Below, in pieces: positions 1 to 12,173 of a stretch of 64,000 bases of DNA (its first letter is position 1; every line of letters starts with the position of its first letter). Location of the stretch: contig OY755241.1 of NCBI GenBank assembly GCA_963576725.1, forward strand, positions 57,781,071 to 57,845,070, in the 5' to 3' direction. The DNA comes from Azorinus chamasolen (Eukaryota; Mollusca; Bivalvia; Cardiida; Solecurtidae). A program made the position numbers and the translations under genes. Under the pieces are notes generated by a model. It was not told the origin of the DNA. It made no database searches and was given only the letters and a program-made list of their open reading frames with translations.

Positions 1-2536
1 CCAAATCTTTCGGTGAACAAGATTTCCCCAAACGGAAATAAACCGACATCGGCAAATGTGGATTCAGCAAGTCAATCTTTCCGAGTAGTTAGATTTTGAT
101 AACTGCTATGTACGCATTCAAAGAATGGGTTGGCATACAGCCATACACACTGTTGTATGTTCTCTTTGATAGTCTATTCACAAAGTGCAGGATCGCCGAA
201 ATAATAACTGCAACGTGAAATTGCAAAATTAAAACTATATTTGTGTTCATTTTATTTTCGGCTGATGTACAGTGGATATCTGATATCATAGCTTTGTACA
301 AAATGGTTTTAAGAACATATAATTCCCTAAATAAGCAAATCGTCGACACTAGCCGAGAGGGAACCGCTAAACTTTCGTTCGACGAATCGATTCTTATTTT
401 TGATTAACCGGTTTCATTCGGACGTTTTGAAAACGGCTATTATCGATAAGATCCGAAGTCTCCGCATGAAACGGAAAACTGAAGCACCAATCGCAACGTC
501 TCTGGTATAATCGTTTCTTTGCGCATTAAACGCGTGTAAAACGTTTATCGCGTAACCGTTCACTACCTGTTTCTTGCGCGTAGAAAAACGCGTAAATGGG
601 TAGGAATAGCGCATTTACCACTGTATCACCATTCGGCTTTCTGCATCACAACATATGCATTATTTTTAAAGGAGCCATCTTCGTTCCGTATATAGAATTT
701 ACTGACTCTAAAAAGATGTATGTATACGACATCAATGTCGGCAGATGTGCCATAACACATGGCATTATCTCCTGGTTTCAATTTATTCTGCAAGCGAACT
801 ATCCAATCAACTAGACATTTCTGCTTCTCTTGTCTGTTTAACATGATCCTTTCCAGCAAAATGCGATTTCCTCGTGTCTTGTCTAGATAGACAATCGGAG
901 TACAGTATGAAACCGGACATTCACAGTTTGCAGAACATGTTCACATCTTCTGTGTTATCATTCACTGTCCAATATCACAGTAACATCCTTGTCTAGTCTC
1001 AGTTTTGAACGTTTTGTGCCAAATATGTACTACTGTTTCCCCATATCTGTTCTGATGATAACGTTTTTGTATAATTCAGTGCCATGCAATATATTTTCGG
1101 TGGTCTTTAAATGCTTCACGTCTTTACCTGATTAATTTGCACTTGTCTTCCCCTGTTCACGCGTGCCTGCTTTGAACTCATCTGGAGTAAATTGACCCTT
1201 CTCTTCGCAAATATCGATGATGTTGAGACATGTATTTGAATTCTTCAGGACTCCATTGAAATGTGTTTCAACCATATCTATATCTCCTCACAATATTTAA
1301 TGTTTCCTGTTTAGAATTTTATTTCCGCAAATTCTACCGTACAAATGGTTGTAGATCTACGATTGACAGTGTCTGACACAATCAAGTTCAGCATTATAAA
1401 TTGATCCAGTGGAACAGGCCCGTTGTATTCCAAATGCCTTTGACACTTTGGGTTTTGAACTGTCGGGTTGCAACAAAGCCTGACAGGCGTTATTCTCTGA
1501 AGAAAATTCATCTATCAGTTTGGCCTCTTGTCAGCATTATTCTGTCTTCCTTTGCCTGACGCTGGTTTCAGTGATATTACTTTTGATTTTTAGTGCGCCT
1601 TAATGTTACTCCTTTCCTTTTCTTTGCTCGGTTTACAAGCTCTTTTGGACCAATGATCACCGTTTCCTTATCTGAGTCCTGTGCATGTATGATTCGCTCC
1701 TTCTGTAGGAATATATCAAGAAGAAACTTTCATACACCGTTGCTGGCTGCATCAAGTATTGATGGAGGTAATAACAAAGGTACCTTGCTATACATGTTGA
1801 ACGTTGTAGTGGACTTCACGTCGCAAAATTAACAATGCTGCTGAGTAAACATGATTCATGTCAACCTCCGTGAGATCCATACCAAGTATGTCATCGCCAT
1901 CGCCCTGTGGATGGTCGCCTGTATGGTTTCATTCACTTCGCGTATCAATAAGGACATGCGGCACGTCACATATTCCACATGGTGAAGATGACCTGCAGTG
2001 AAATGACTATACAGAAATTAGTTTAAACATTTTATTTCAATACATTCACAATTCAGCAAGATTACCATGGGTACACATAGGATTTGAGCGAAAGCAAATC
2101 TGCTTATATAGATCATCTCCTCACACAATTCCAATACAACGGTGGACATTTGTTGAAATTACATTTCGTATTGACAAATATTGAAAACATGTAGAAAATT
2201 GTACAAAGATTATTTGTATACACAAAAGTATTAAGGATTGGTATGAACATTGCAATGGGATTAATCTTTCAACTATAAGCACATGATTACACATGTTTCC
2301 ATTCAAAACTATCAAGCTAGAAGTTTTACAAATAAAATGACACAGGACAAAAAAGAGGAAGGGGGTCAACGAGGGAATTGGGAACTTTGTGGGATGCTCG
2401 CCTCAAGCACTTTGGGAAAGTGGAAGATTAAGAGAGCTACAATTTGTTCTAAGGCGTGTGTAAAGTATCTGCTTTCCAGTTCCCTTTAAAGAAGTATGAA
2501 GGTGTGGGATTCTTACTCTGACTGCTGCTTTGAAAC
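1..2536. other. AT-rich intergenic stretch, no recognised gene
   Basis: Only short open frames occur and none shows a domain I recognise. The longest on the minus strand (626-859, 77 codons) contains the run GTSADIDVVYIHLF, which could be a fragment of a larger gene, but no neighbouring frame extends it. I see no splice-site or promoter pattern that would organise these frames into a gene. Confidence 0.5.
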
Positions 2537-3454
2537 GTGAAATGGAGTTTGATGAATCTGGACTTAAAAGTCGACTTGCAGTTTTTTATTGAAAACTTTA
2601 TAAATGATAGGGAATTTCTAGTCTGCGTTGGAACTACTCTTTCTGGTATGCGAAAACAGGAAATGGGTGTTCCGCAAGGAAGAATTTTGTCAGTCACTCT
2701 ATTTTATGTTAAATTAATAATAATGTTAAATCTATTAATAATGACACGGACTGTTCACTTTAAGTTGATGACTTTTTAATGTGTTACCGTCCTAAACACA
2801 TGCGTACTGTTGAACGTCAACTTCAACAGTCCATTGATAAAGCTAAAAAATGGGCTACTGAAAACGGTCTTAGATTTTCAAAGTTTAAAACAAATTGTGT
2901 ACAGTTAACTAAGATAATTCCACAATGATCATGAGCTGCACTTGAATGATGACCCCATTCCTGTTGTAGACCAGGCAAAATTGCTCGATATCATTTTTGA
3001 CAGAAAACTTTCATTGATACCTCATCAAATATTTAAAGGCTAAATGCCAGAAAACGCTTCGCGTTCTTGCACATATCGAATGGGGTGCAGATGGCAATGT
3101 AATGCTCAAATTGTACAGAAGTTTAGTGAGGTCCAAACTGGATTATAGATTTGTTGTATATGGCTTTGCAAGAAAATCATGCTTGATCCAATTCATCGCC
3201 AAGGTTTCCGTTTAGCATTCGGTGCTTTTAGGACATCCCCTGCTAAAAGTTTATATGTTGAGGCGAATGAGCCATCACTTTACTCTCGTCGTGAAAAACT
3301 ATCCATGCAGTATACCTCTAAATTGGCTTCAAACCCATCACATCCCGCTCATAAAAATATTTTAGACCTAAATTTCAACGTTGAATTGAATGCAGGAAAA
3401 GGTTATTCCATCTTTTGGAATACGTATGAAAAACGTTTTATGGTAGTGATATAG
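2537..3454 (+). pseudogene. Jockey-like non-LTR retrotransposon reverse transcriptase relic
   Basis: Broken remains of a reverse transcriptase of the Jockey-like LINE type. Three frames must be combined. The first (2537-2779) carries FINDREFLVCVGTTLS followed by the finger/palm motif GVPQG. A shifted frame (2743-2938) carries the catalytic block, but the codon expected for Tyr of the Y-V-D-D motif is the stop TAA (2761-2763) directly before Val-Asp-Asp. It continues with a thumb-like stretch containing RTVERQLQQSIDKAKKWA. After more frame changes comes LKLYRSLVRSKLDY (about 3100-3150) and then LDPIHRQGFRLAFGAFRTSP (from 3182), followed by SLYVEANEPSLYSRREKL. These runs are typical of the C-terminal part of Jockey-like polymerases in invertebrates. 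Endonuclease and ORF1 are not seen. The element is dead. Confidence 0.85.
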
Positions 3455-4844
3455 ATCTTTGGCTTAGAGGAATACTAGTTTATGTTTTTCAGCGGCTAGC
3501 TGTCTATTTTCACTTCTGTTCTAGTTTTCCACCAATGATAAACTGTTACATTGTAATTTGCATTTGAGTATTTAGTAGTAAACTGTATTTTCATTAGTGA
3601 ATACCTTGACTGGCATACTACATTTTTATATGTCTCTGCACATTGCCAAACTATGTAAAATTCTGATATACAGTCTGCTAACGTGTCGAATTTCCTGGGG
3701 GTAATTCTTACGACATTGTAGTTATTTAAAAACACCATGTTTTATGATAATTAGCTGCTTCGGCCTCGCAAATTGAATTCAATGCAATAATTAACATAAG
3801 CACAACACATGTAAGGCATCATGTTACACATACATGTTCTATAAACTTCTTAAGAGTTCAGTCAAAACGCCATATAGTACAGAAAATCATTATTTACGCA
3901 GATATTTGGCATGGGACCGAAAACTCGACTGTCGAAAGTTCTGTTCTTAAAATAGATTTTAAGACCTGGAAATTCCCATAAAATCAAAGTACTGATGTAC
4001 TGATATTTATCACCTCATGGTAAACGTTGCTGAGCAATATTACCAGTTTGTGGAAACCACTATTAAACTTTCAAACTTTTATTATCAATTAATACAACAT
4101 TTGATAATAAAGTCCACTTTAACGAACAGGTAGTTTGCCGAAACCACCATAATTCACAGACAGTGCTACAGGAAATAAAGAAGAAGGGTTGTTTAGTATA
4201 TTAGAGTAGTGGTATTAATAGTATTAATTACTATCCCCGACCACAGGACCGAGGCTCTGGTTGTTGGCTCTCTTTGATATAAAGTTACTTACTGGAGGCT
4301 ATTGCTACGGCTCTATCACATGGGGCTTGGGCTCATAGACGTAGGTTGAAGTTGCTAACTTTATATTGTTTTAAAAAGACATGTAGATTCAGTTAATGAT
4401 GTCATTAATGATGATGCACACAAGTAGATTAAAGCGTTGATCTAGGCTAAATAAATACAGTTACAGACTCTGCACAAACAAAAACTTTATGCTTTAAAGT
4501 GTATTCAATTTCTTATCTTCATATCAATACAAATATAAGCGCTTTCATGTACATTTTATAAAAGGTTAACTAAAGAACTAACTTGAGATAGTTTTAAAAC
4601 ATTACTTTGACATCGTACATTTTTAAAGTGATTTCCTATAAAAGCAACTTGAAATATTTCAATAACTGCTTCTACTCCAAGTCATTTTCATTGCATGCTT
4701 CTCTGCTAGTATAATAACAAGCAACCCTTCATAGATCTAGTTCTCTGTACTAGTATAATCTCCAAACATTGAAATAAATATTGCAGAGATTGTTTTGTAC
4801 ATTGTGTCAATATTTGAATGCCGCTGAATATCTTTTTTAAAAGA
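3455..4844. other. Intergenic stretch, nothing recognised
   Basis: About 1.4 kb of AT-rich DNA between two reverse-transcriptase relics. Short frames (for example minus 3496-3738, 80 codons) show no known motif. I see no hairpin miniature element here, in contrast to the region after 17 kb. Confidence 0.5.
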
Positions 4845-5962
4845 TATTTCTTGTTTCTTCTGCCCTCTAGACATTCAAAACCTATTTCCTTTTCGAGTTT
4901 AGCGATAGAGATTTATTTTGTTGCACCGATAACAATTTGTGCGGCCTCAAATTGAATTTTATCGAGGTCATGTTTCTCAGTTTGTGTACAGTTATCCCAG
5001 ACAACATCTGCATATTCGAGTAAAGGTCTTACAAAGCTTAGGTAAACTATTTCAAGTGATTTTCTATCCAGAACATATTTTAGTTTGCGGATAACATTGA
5101 TTTGTTCCCAGGCGTTTGATTTTATGTATTAATATGGGTATGCCAAGACCAATCATTTGAAAGATGAACCCCAAGATGCTTATGTGAAACAACGTCGTTG
5201 ATTTGCTCGTTTAGCATTTGTAAAGTAGGATGTACAAGTTTGTTGAATTTCTTTGAAATTAACATTGACTCGGTCTGTTTCGGGTTAAATGAAACGAGCC
5301 AAGTTTTTGCCCAGTCGGTAATTGTGTTAATGTCAGCATTTAAAGTATTTGCAGCCATATCTGCTTGTTCTACAATAAGTTAAAGGCTAGTATCATCTGC
5401 AAACAGTCGAATATTAGATTGTATATCGCAAACTATGTCATCGATATATATTAAGGAGAGAAGAGGCCAAAGTATAGATCCTTGTGGTACCCCAGCTTTT
5501 ATAGGCAGTCAGTTGGATTTTGCACCAGGAATAACCACACACTGTCGTCTGTTATCTAGAACATTAGAGAACCATAGTGGAAGTCTTTCTGAAATTCCAG
5601 CAGCTTTAAGTTTAGTAAGAGGTCAGTATGCCATACACGATCAAAAGCATTACTGTTATAAAACAGATAGCCCTTACTTCCTTACCATCATCAAGAGCTT
5701 TACAGAATGCATTATAAAGAATGTTAACTGGTTTATCGTTGTGTCACCAGGAATACAGCCAGGCTGAATAGAAGAAATGAAGAAATGAATTTAATGTCTC
5801 CGTAAATAATGGAATATGTTGAATAAGACCAACCTTTCTAAGTTGCTGAGAAGAGATATAGGAGGGTAATTGCTAACCAATGATAGGTCCCCCTTTTTAA
5901 AAATGGCGCTAACATTCGCATCTTTCCAACTTTGTGGCAATACACCTTCTCTTTATCTAAGA
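4845..5962 (-). pseudogene. Second non-LTR reverse transcriptase relic (Jockey/CR1-like)
   Basis: Read on the minus strand from about 5962 down. It begins with LPQSWKDANVSAIFKKGD and NYPPISLLSNLE, which are the RT N-terminal blocks. It continues through LTFFIMHSVKLLMM in damaged frames to KLKAAGISERLPLWFSNVL. Then come [19 protein letters not shown] and the catalytic FADD block, and then LNADINTITDWAKTWLVSFN (within minus 5122-5358). The thumb KHLGVHLSNDWSWH follows, and near the end LLEYADVVWDNCTQ. In-frame stops follow FADDTSL and SN, and there are several frameshifts. The catalytic Asp-Asp pair survives. It belongs to a different lineage from the 2537-3454 relic because the motif wording differs throughout. 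Confidence 0.85.
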
Positions 5963-6455
5963 AATAAAAAAATCATGCCCGTGTTCGATTCCACGATAAA
6001 ACACCGGTATAAATTTATTATTTCGATTCTAACACTTCAATTTAACTATAATTTGCACCGCCACAACAGCACTACTTTTCTTGACGTACGAATTTTTGAC
6101 CAACAGCCCAGAGTTACAGTTTACTTCCAGTCTGTTTTAGTAACCTTCCACCAGTAGGTGTGACATATATTTCCTTATCTCTGGATGAAAAAATAAAAAC
6201 TAAGTCGTCAAAATGTGTACACAAGGGGGGGGGGGGTATTCAACTTATTGTATTTTCTGTAGCTTAGTGATCATATAAACAAAATTATACAGACAAAAAT
6301 ATTGACAGAAACAAGTATGTTATTCCGAAAGCATTTCAGTTAACTTCCAAAGGCCAGAGAATACTTATTTCTTTGCTTACATACCTTTCCAGGGGAAAGA
6401 ATTCTCATCCTTTTGGCCTTTCTTGGTGTGGGTACTGGACTTCGTAGGTTTATTT
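5963..6455. other. Intergenic stretch with a poly-G run
   Basis: No gene seen. A run of about eleven G residues lies at 6226-6236. The rest is AT-rich DNA leading up to Helitron-like element A. Confidence 0.5.
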
Positions 6456-6502
6456 TTAGCTCACCTGGCACAAAGTGCCAGGTGAGGTATTGTGAGGGGG
6501 CA

Positions 6503-6590
6503 GTGTCCGGCGTCCGTCGTCGTGCGTCGTGCGTCGTGCGTATGTGCGTCGTGCGTCGTGCGGTGTGCGTCGTGCGTCGTCAACAATTTA
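6503..6590 (+). repeat. GCGTCGT-type microsatellite at 5' end of element A
   Basis: Imperfect repeats of CGTCGTGCGT and relatives, ending at TCAACAATTTACTT. The same CpG-rich block sits at the matching place in elements B (about 11046-11085) and C (about 12224-12254), so it is a structural part of this family rather than a random microsatellite. It is a CpG-rich island in AT-rich DNA. Confidence 0.8.
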
Positions 6591-6599
6591 CTTAAACAT

Positions 6600-8165
6600 C
6601 TTCTTCTCTGAAACCACAAACCCTAGAGCTTTGATATTTGGTATGTAGAATCATCTAATGGTCCTCTACAAAGATTGTTCAAATTATGTCCCCTGGACCA
6701 AAAATGGCCCCGCCCTGGGGCTTATCAGTTTTTCTTAGAAAAATCTTTAAAAATCTTCTCCTCTGAAACCGTAAGGCCTAGACCTTTGATATTTGGTATG
6801 TAGCATCATCTAATGTTCCTCTACAAAGATTGTTGAAATTATGACCCCCGGACCAAAAATGGCCCCGCCCCGGGGCTTATCAGTTTTTCATAGGAAAATC
6901 TTTAAAAATCTTCTTCTCTGAAACTGTAAGGCCTAGACCTTTGGTATTTAGTATGTAGCATCATCTAATGGTCCTCTACAAAGATTGTTCAAATTATGAC
7001 CCCCGGGCCAAAAATGGCCCCGCCCCGGGGCTTATCTGTTTCTCATAGGAAAATCTTTAAAAATCTTCTTCTCTGAAACCGTAAGGCCTAGACATTTGAT
7101 ATTTGGTATGTAGCATTATCTAATGGTCCTCTACAAAGATTGTTCAAATTATGTCCCCCGGACCAAAAATGGCCCCCCCCTGGGGCTTATCAGTTTTTTT
7201 TAGGAAAATCTTTAAAAATCTTCTCCTCTGAAACCGTAAGGCCTAGACCTTTGATATTTGGTATGTAGCATCATCCAACGGTCCTCTACAGAGATTGTTC
7301 AAATTATGACCCCTTGGCCAAAAATGGCCCCGCCCCAGGGCTTATCAGTTTCTCATAGGAAAATCTTTAAAAATCTTCTTCTCTGAAACTGTAAGGCCTA
7401 GACTTTTGGTATTTAGTATGTAGCATCATCTTATGGTCCTCTACAAAGATTGTTCAAATTATGACCCCCGGGCCAAAAATGGCCCCGTCCCGGGGCTTAT
7501 CAGTTTTTCATAGGAAAATCTTGAAAAAATCTTCTTCTCTGAAACTGTAAGGCCTAGGCATTTGATATTTAGTATGTAGCATTATCTTATGGTCCTCTAC
7601 AAAGATTGTTCAAATTATGTCCCCCGGACCAAAAATGGCCCCGCCCCGGGGCTTATCAGTTTTTCTTAGGAAAATCTTTAAAAATCTTCTCCTCTGAAAC
7701 CGTAAGGCCTAGACCTTTGATATTTGGTATGTAGCATTATCTAATTGTCCTCTACAAAGATATTTCAAATTATGACCACAGGACCATTATGGCCCCGCCC
7801 TAGGGCTTATCAGTTTCTCATAGGAAAATCTTTAAAATCTTCTTCTCTGAAACCGTAAGGCCTAGACCTTTGGTATTTAGTATGTAGCATCATCTAATGG
7901 TCCTCTACAAAGATTGTTCAAATTATGACCCCCGGACCAAAAATGGCCCAGCCCCGGGGCTTATCAGCTTTTCAGAGGAAAATCTTTAAAAATCTTCTTC
8001 TCTGAAACTGTAAGGCCTAGACCATTGACATTTGGTATGTAGCATTATCTAATGGTCCTCTACAAATATTATGTAAATTATGACCCCTGGACCAAATATG
8101 GCCCGCCCATTGAGCTTATCAGTTTTTAATAGGAAAATCTTTAAAAATCTTCTTCTCTGAAACCG
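6600..8165 (+). repeat. Tandem array, about ten 155-bp units (element A)
   Basis: The landmark TCATCTAATG recurs at 6651, 6806, 6961 and, with one change, 7116, giving an exact 155-bp period. Each unit carries CTTCTCTGAAACCGTAAGGC, GTATGTAGCATCATC and ACCAAAAATGGCCCCGCCC. Units differ by a few substitutions only. Open frames crossing it have no domains. Confidence 0.9.
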
Positions 8166-8210
8166 TAAGGCCAGGTGAGCGATTTAGGGCCATCATGGCC
8201 CTCTTGTTTT

Positions 8211-8849
8211 GGCCAAGTATCGAAATGGTTCCGCTGTCTCCACAGATTCCCTTCTGCTGTCTCTTGCTTTAGCCAAAGCAACGAAGACCCATGAGCATGA
8301 AGGGCATTAAAAACCTCGAGGTTGATTTCTCTGGGGTGATTTTAACATCATACTCTTGTTCGATCACTTCTCGAATTGTTTGCTGAAATTGTTTCAGCTT
8401 CACCTTCGAGGACAGACACTTACGGTCATAGCCCTTTGCCTTGTTAGTAAAGGCCTTCCCGCAGTTGATGAAGGCCTTCCCGCAGTTGATGCCACTATTT
8501 TCCATGGTCGACCCGTAGTAAGGTTTCCTTATATGGCATGAATGAAATTCCAAATATGAATAAACGAGATCTCGCGAGATCTGTCATGGCGTCCAAATAC
8601 AAAATAAAAGTCGGCCGGTATTGCAAAACTTTTTAATCGCCCGCAGAGAAGTTATAAGATAGCGTAGGCTGATAAAATCTGATTTTTATTGATAAATAAT
8701 AAGTTTTAAAGGAACTATTTGGAAACTCGTGCTGGTTTACAAGCACTTTAGATTTTGCGCCATTGTAGAGATGCTAGCGAATCGTAGCTCTATTTAAGAA
8801 TAGAGCTACATTATCGTATCTAAGCTGACTTTTAATAGAACCGGAACAG
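8211..8849. other. Intergenic stretch with a 21-bp direct duplication
   Basis: The run AGGCCTTCCCGCAGTTGATG occurs twice at 21-bp spacing (from 8451 and 8472). A minus frame of 94 codons (8269-8553) spans it and translates the duplication as a repeated INCGKAF. I do not recognise the frame. It may be 3' debris of the hAT-like relic upstream on the minus strand, but nothing proves this. Confidence 0.35.
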
Positions 8850-9440
8850 CTATACTAGCGCTCGCTTGACCCTCATCAAGTAAGGCAAACTGGGTTCAGC
8901 ATGTGCACTAGCTACTGCCAGGCGGTGGACCACACAGTGATTGGCGATCAGATGGGGTACCATCTCGTGAAGCTGTGTGGTGACACCATTAGAAGAGCCA
9001 ACCATGGCTGCAACACCGTCACTGCCAAAATCACACATTGTTTCTGGTGGCAGATTTTCGACACGACTTTTTAATACAGCTTCACAAATTGTATCCGATC
9101 TCCCATTTGGAATTTCAATCAGTTTAGCAAACACAGTCTCACTTTATCCAGCCTTCATATATCTCGCATACACAATCAATTGGATGTTGTTGGCACATCT
9201 GCTGTCTTATCAATCAGCACACTTTAATATGGATATTCACTGATTCCATTCACTTTCTTATTCCAAATAATATCACCAAACAACTGCACAACTTTAATGT
9301 GTCTCATCGATGTGTATATTTGGTTTACACCTTTGTTGAGGAACTGCAAAATTTCACGACCCTGATGTTTTACGATTTCCATCACTAGTTCAATGATTGT
9401 GGTATGTACTATTTCCTCCTTGCACAACGTACACAGCAGT
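8850..9440 (-). pseudogene. hAT-related transposase-like relic (ZNF862/DUF4371 type)
   Basis: Minus strand. The upstream part (9427-9224) reads KEEIVHTTIIELVMEIVK and ILQFLNKGVNQIYTS, the N-terminal portion of the ZNF862/DUF4371-like proteins that descend from hAT transposases. After a stop at 9224-9226 the homology continues as LIDKTADVPTTS, corresponding to the family's Asp-Glu-Ser-Thr-Asp block. Then QLIVYARYMKAG, another stop, and the open frame 9134-8850 with CDFGSDGVAAMVGSSNGV and LIANHCVVHRLAVASA. The HCxxHRLA run is a hallmark of the family. No N-terminal zinc finger and no C-terminal dimerisation region remain. Two stops and truncation make it non-functional. Confidence 0.75.
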
Positions 9441-11008
9441 CATTGATTACTCTTTTTTTACCGGTTCCATTATATTATTTCTGTATTCCTTTCTACATTT
9501 TCATCTTCGTATATTTTAATGATTTAAACACTCGTTGATCGAGATTTTTATTGAATTTCATCGTTTCATCATAATTTTTATCATTGGCGCTATATGACCT
9601 ATTTAGTATCGCGGTGTCGTAAAACCCAAATCACTCACTCACTCATTGATGACTCAGAGCAGCCTTGTTGATGTCCACTTCTCGCACAAGCCCTGTCTCG
9701 ATTCCCTCTATTGACGTAGAAGCAGCACCAAAGAAAATTGCTTCCTTGTGCGAATCACTGTCCTTGCAGGCTTTACCAGAAGCTAGCCTAATAGAAGTAC
9801 CTGTGATATTATCCCGTACTGCCAGACCAATAGCACATTTCTTCGGCCGTCTCAGGAAGTAAAGACATGTATGTATGTAGTAAGTTTCTTGAGCCCTGAA
9901 AGAAACACGTGTTGTGGACGTGGAAATATTCGTATAATGCACTTAGACATTATATTGTATAGATGGAAAAAGTAGTAAAGTCAAGCAGGCAAAGCCACAT
10001 ACAAGACGCAACCACCACCAAAACACCGATAGACAGCATGACAAACACAATCACACACCCAAACGCACTTACACACGAGATAACACATAACACATCAACA
10101 GACACACAAGAACTAGACACACATTCCACACATGAATAAAATCACAAGCACAAAGACGTAAGGCAAACAAAAGGAAAGGTGACAAAGAGAGTACCGCCTT
10201 GGCAGGGTCAGTAGCAAAAACACCACTGGGGGTTTAAACCGGTTTACGGACGTCCTAACCTCACACTTCTCTCAAAGACACGAGCTTTACAAATGGTGTA
10301 AATAAAGGTATCGCCGCCGGACTTACCCACAACATAGACGACAGTGAACACAGGACAACATGTAAAACATAGCATAATAACTGTGACAATCCGTCAAATA
10401 TGTACTGAATGACTTTGCTGAAGTCAGAGCACCTGCAGGTAAGCCGTTAAGGGCACGACAGGGAAAAAGTAATACATGAGTCTGGTAAGCTAATCCCGTA
10501 TCCGAGTTTAAGAGTATACCATCATAGAGTACATCCCTCGGCCTGTCAACGCGCAAGCAAAGAGGGAAGCGAGAGAGTTCATACTATGCAAGAGAGCGAT
10601 ATATTGTCACCTTGACAATACTCACGAAAGTACTTTCAGTGTTTTGATTTTGAAAAAAGAATATGTCTTAAAAGTGGAGGATCCTACGAAAGCAACAGTT
10701 GCAATGCGAAAAGAAAAAATTGCAGACTCGGTGGTTTTTAATGAGATTGTCCATGAGTAGTTATTAAAAGTGCAACACTACTCAAGCCCCGCAGCTCCGG
10801 CTTAAACAATATTCAATTTTCAAAACTAATAACATGGAAACTAACGATCCCGGAGGGCCAGAAAATATAACAAAACTGAGAATAAAGTACAATGCCACAC
10901 AGATGAATATTATGATTTAGTGCAATTCAGTTGCTGATGTCTTTATCCAACGAATATTCAGGTTATAGAGATTTATTACGTAATGATTGTATTGAGGATT
11001 AATTTAAT
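9441..11008. other. Intergenic stretch, no recognised gene
   Basis: A minus frame of 99 codons (9643-9942) is unrecognised. At 9580-9650, TATATGACCTATTTAGTATC and a CACT microsatellite resemble a fragment at 17525-17560 (TATATGACCTGTGTGGTGCC), perhaps an old dispersed repeat. 9990-10140 is CA-rich. 10190-10560 (with CACTGGGGGTTTAAACCGG and a GTAAATAAAGG) has a less AT-rich composition and might be part of an unrecognised retroelement, but I cannot place it. Repeat R lies at 10676-10784. Confidence 0.4.
10676..10784 (+). repeat. Dispersed repeat R, copy 1, with 3' hairpin
   Basis: About 110 bp shared with 20262-20374 and 63643-63757. The conserved core is AAAATTGCAGACTCGG, then TGAGTAGT, AATTAAAAGTGCAAC and ACTACTCA. 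The TGAGTAGT/ACTACTCA pair forms an 8-bp stem at the 3' end. Family unknown. Confidence 0.7.
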
Positions 11009-12173
11009 TTAGCTCACCTGGCACTTTAGGTATTGTGAGGGGGCTGGCTCCGTCGTCGTGCGTATGTGCGTCGTGCGTCGTCAACACTTTACTTAAACGT
11101 CTCTTCTTCTCTGAAACCACAAAGCCTAGAGCTTCGATATTTGGTATGTAGCATCATCTAATGGTCCTCTACAAAGATAGTTCAAATTATGTCCCCCGGA
11201 CCAAAAATGGCCCCGCCCTGGGGCTTATCAGTTTTTCTTAGGAAAATCTTTAAAAATCTTCTCCTCTGAAACCGTAAGGCCTAGACCTTTGGTATTTGGT
11301 TTGTAGCATCATTTAATGGTCCTTTACAAAGATAGTTCAAATTATGACCCCCGGACCAAATATGGCCCCGCCCCGGGGCTTATCAGTTTTTCATCGGAAA
11401 ATCTTTAAAAATCTTCTTCTCTAAAACCGTAAGGCCTATACGTCTGATATATGGTATGTAGCATCATCTAATGGTCCTCTACAAAGATTGTTCAAATTAT
11501 GACCACCGGACCAAAAATGGCCCCGCCACGGGGCATATCAGTTTTTCATTGGAAAATCTTTAAAAATCTTCTCTGAAACCGTAAGGCCTAGACCATTGAT
11601 ATTTGGTATGTAGACTTATCTAATGGTCATCTACAAAGATTGTTCAAATTATGACCCCCGGACTAAATATGGCCCCGCACCAGGGCTTATCAGTTTTTCA
11701 TCGGAAAATATTTAAAAATCTTCTCCTCTGAAACCGTAAAGCCTAGACGTCTGATGTATGGTATGTAGCATCATCTATTGGTCCTCTACAAAGTTTCTTC
11801 AAATTATGACCCCTTGACGAAAAATGGCCCCGCCCCGAGGCTTATCAGTTTTTCATAGGAAAATCTTTGAAAATCTTCTCCTAAAATGTAAGGCATAGAC
11901 CTTTGAAATTTGGTATGTAGCATTATCTAATTGTCCTCTACCAAGATTGTTCAAATTATGACCCCTGGACCACAATGGCCCCGCCCCTGGCTTATCAGTT
12001 TTTCATAGGAAAATCTTTAAAATCTCCTTCTGTGAAATTGTAAGGCCCGGAACTTTGAAACTTATATGAAGCATCATCTAATGTTCCTTTATTTAGATTG
12101 TTCAACTTTTAAACTCCAGGCCTAAAATGATGGCCCTTGGTTTCATATTGGCCCCAATCTGAAGCTGACTTGT

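Larger units (their letters stand above)
6456..8209 (+). mobile_element. Element A: Helitron/Helentron-like non-autonomous element with 155-bp units
   Basis: The 5' end is TAGCTCACCTGGC, forming a hairpin with GTGCCAGGTGAG right after it. The same arm returns inverted near the 3' end as CCAGGTGAGCGA (8171-8182). It is followed by a short hairpin AGGGCCATCATGGCCCT and the terminal CTCTTGTTTT (8201-8210). Between lie a GCGTCGT microsatellite and about ten tandem units. Subterminal inverted arm plus 3' hairpin, with no obvious target duplication, is the layout of Helentron-derived non-autonomous elements, and pearl-type elements of bivalves are built alike. No Rep/helicase coding is present. The family name is my inference from structure. 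Confidence 0.75.

Noticed and set aside
626..859. Possible gene fragment with GTSADIDVVYIHLF
   Set aside because: Suggestive wording, but I could not link it to a family with confidence or extend it in neighbouring frames, so it is mentioned only in the stretch description.
6413..6595. Cys/Val/Arg-rich small protein (60 codons)
   Set aside because: It is a translation of the GCGTCGT microsatellite in element A. The same block recurs in B and C in other frames.
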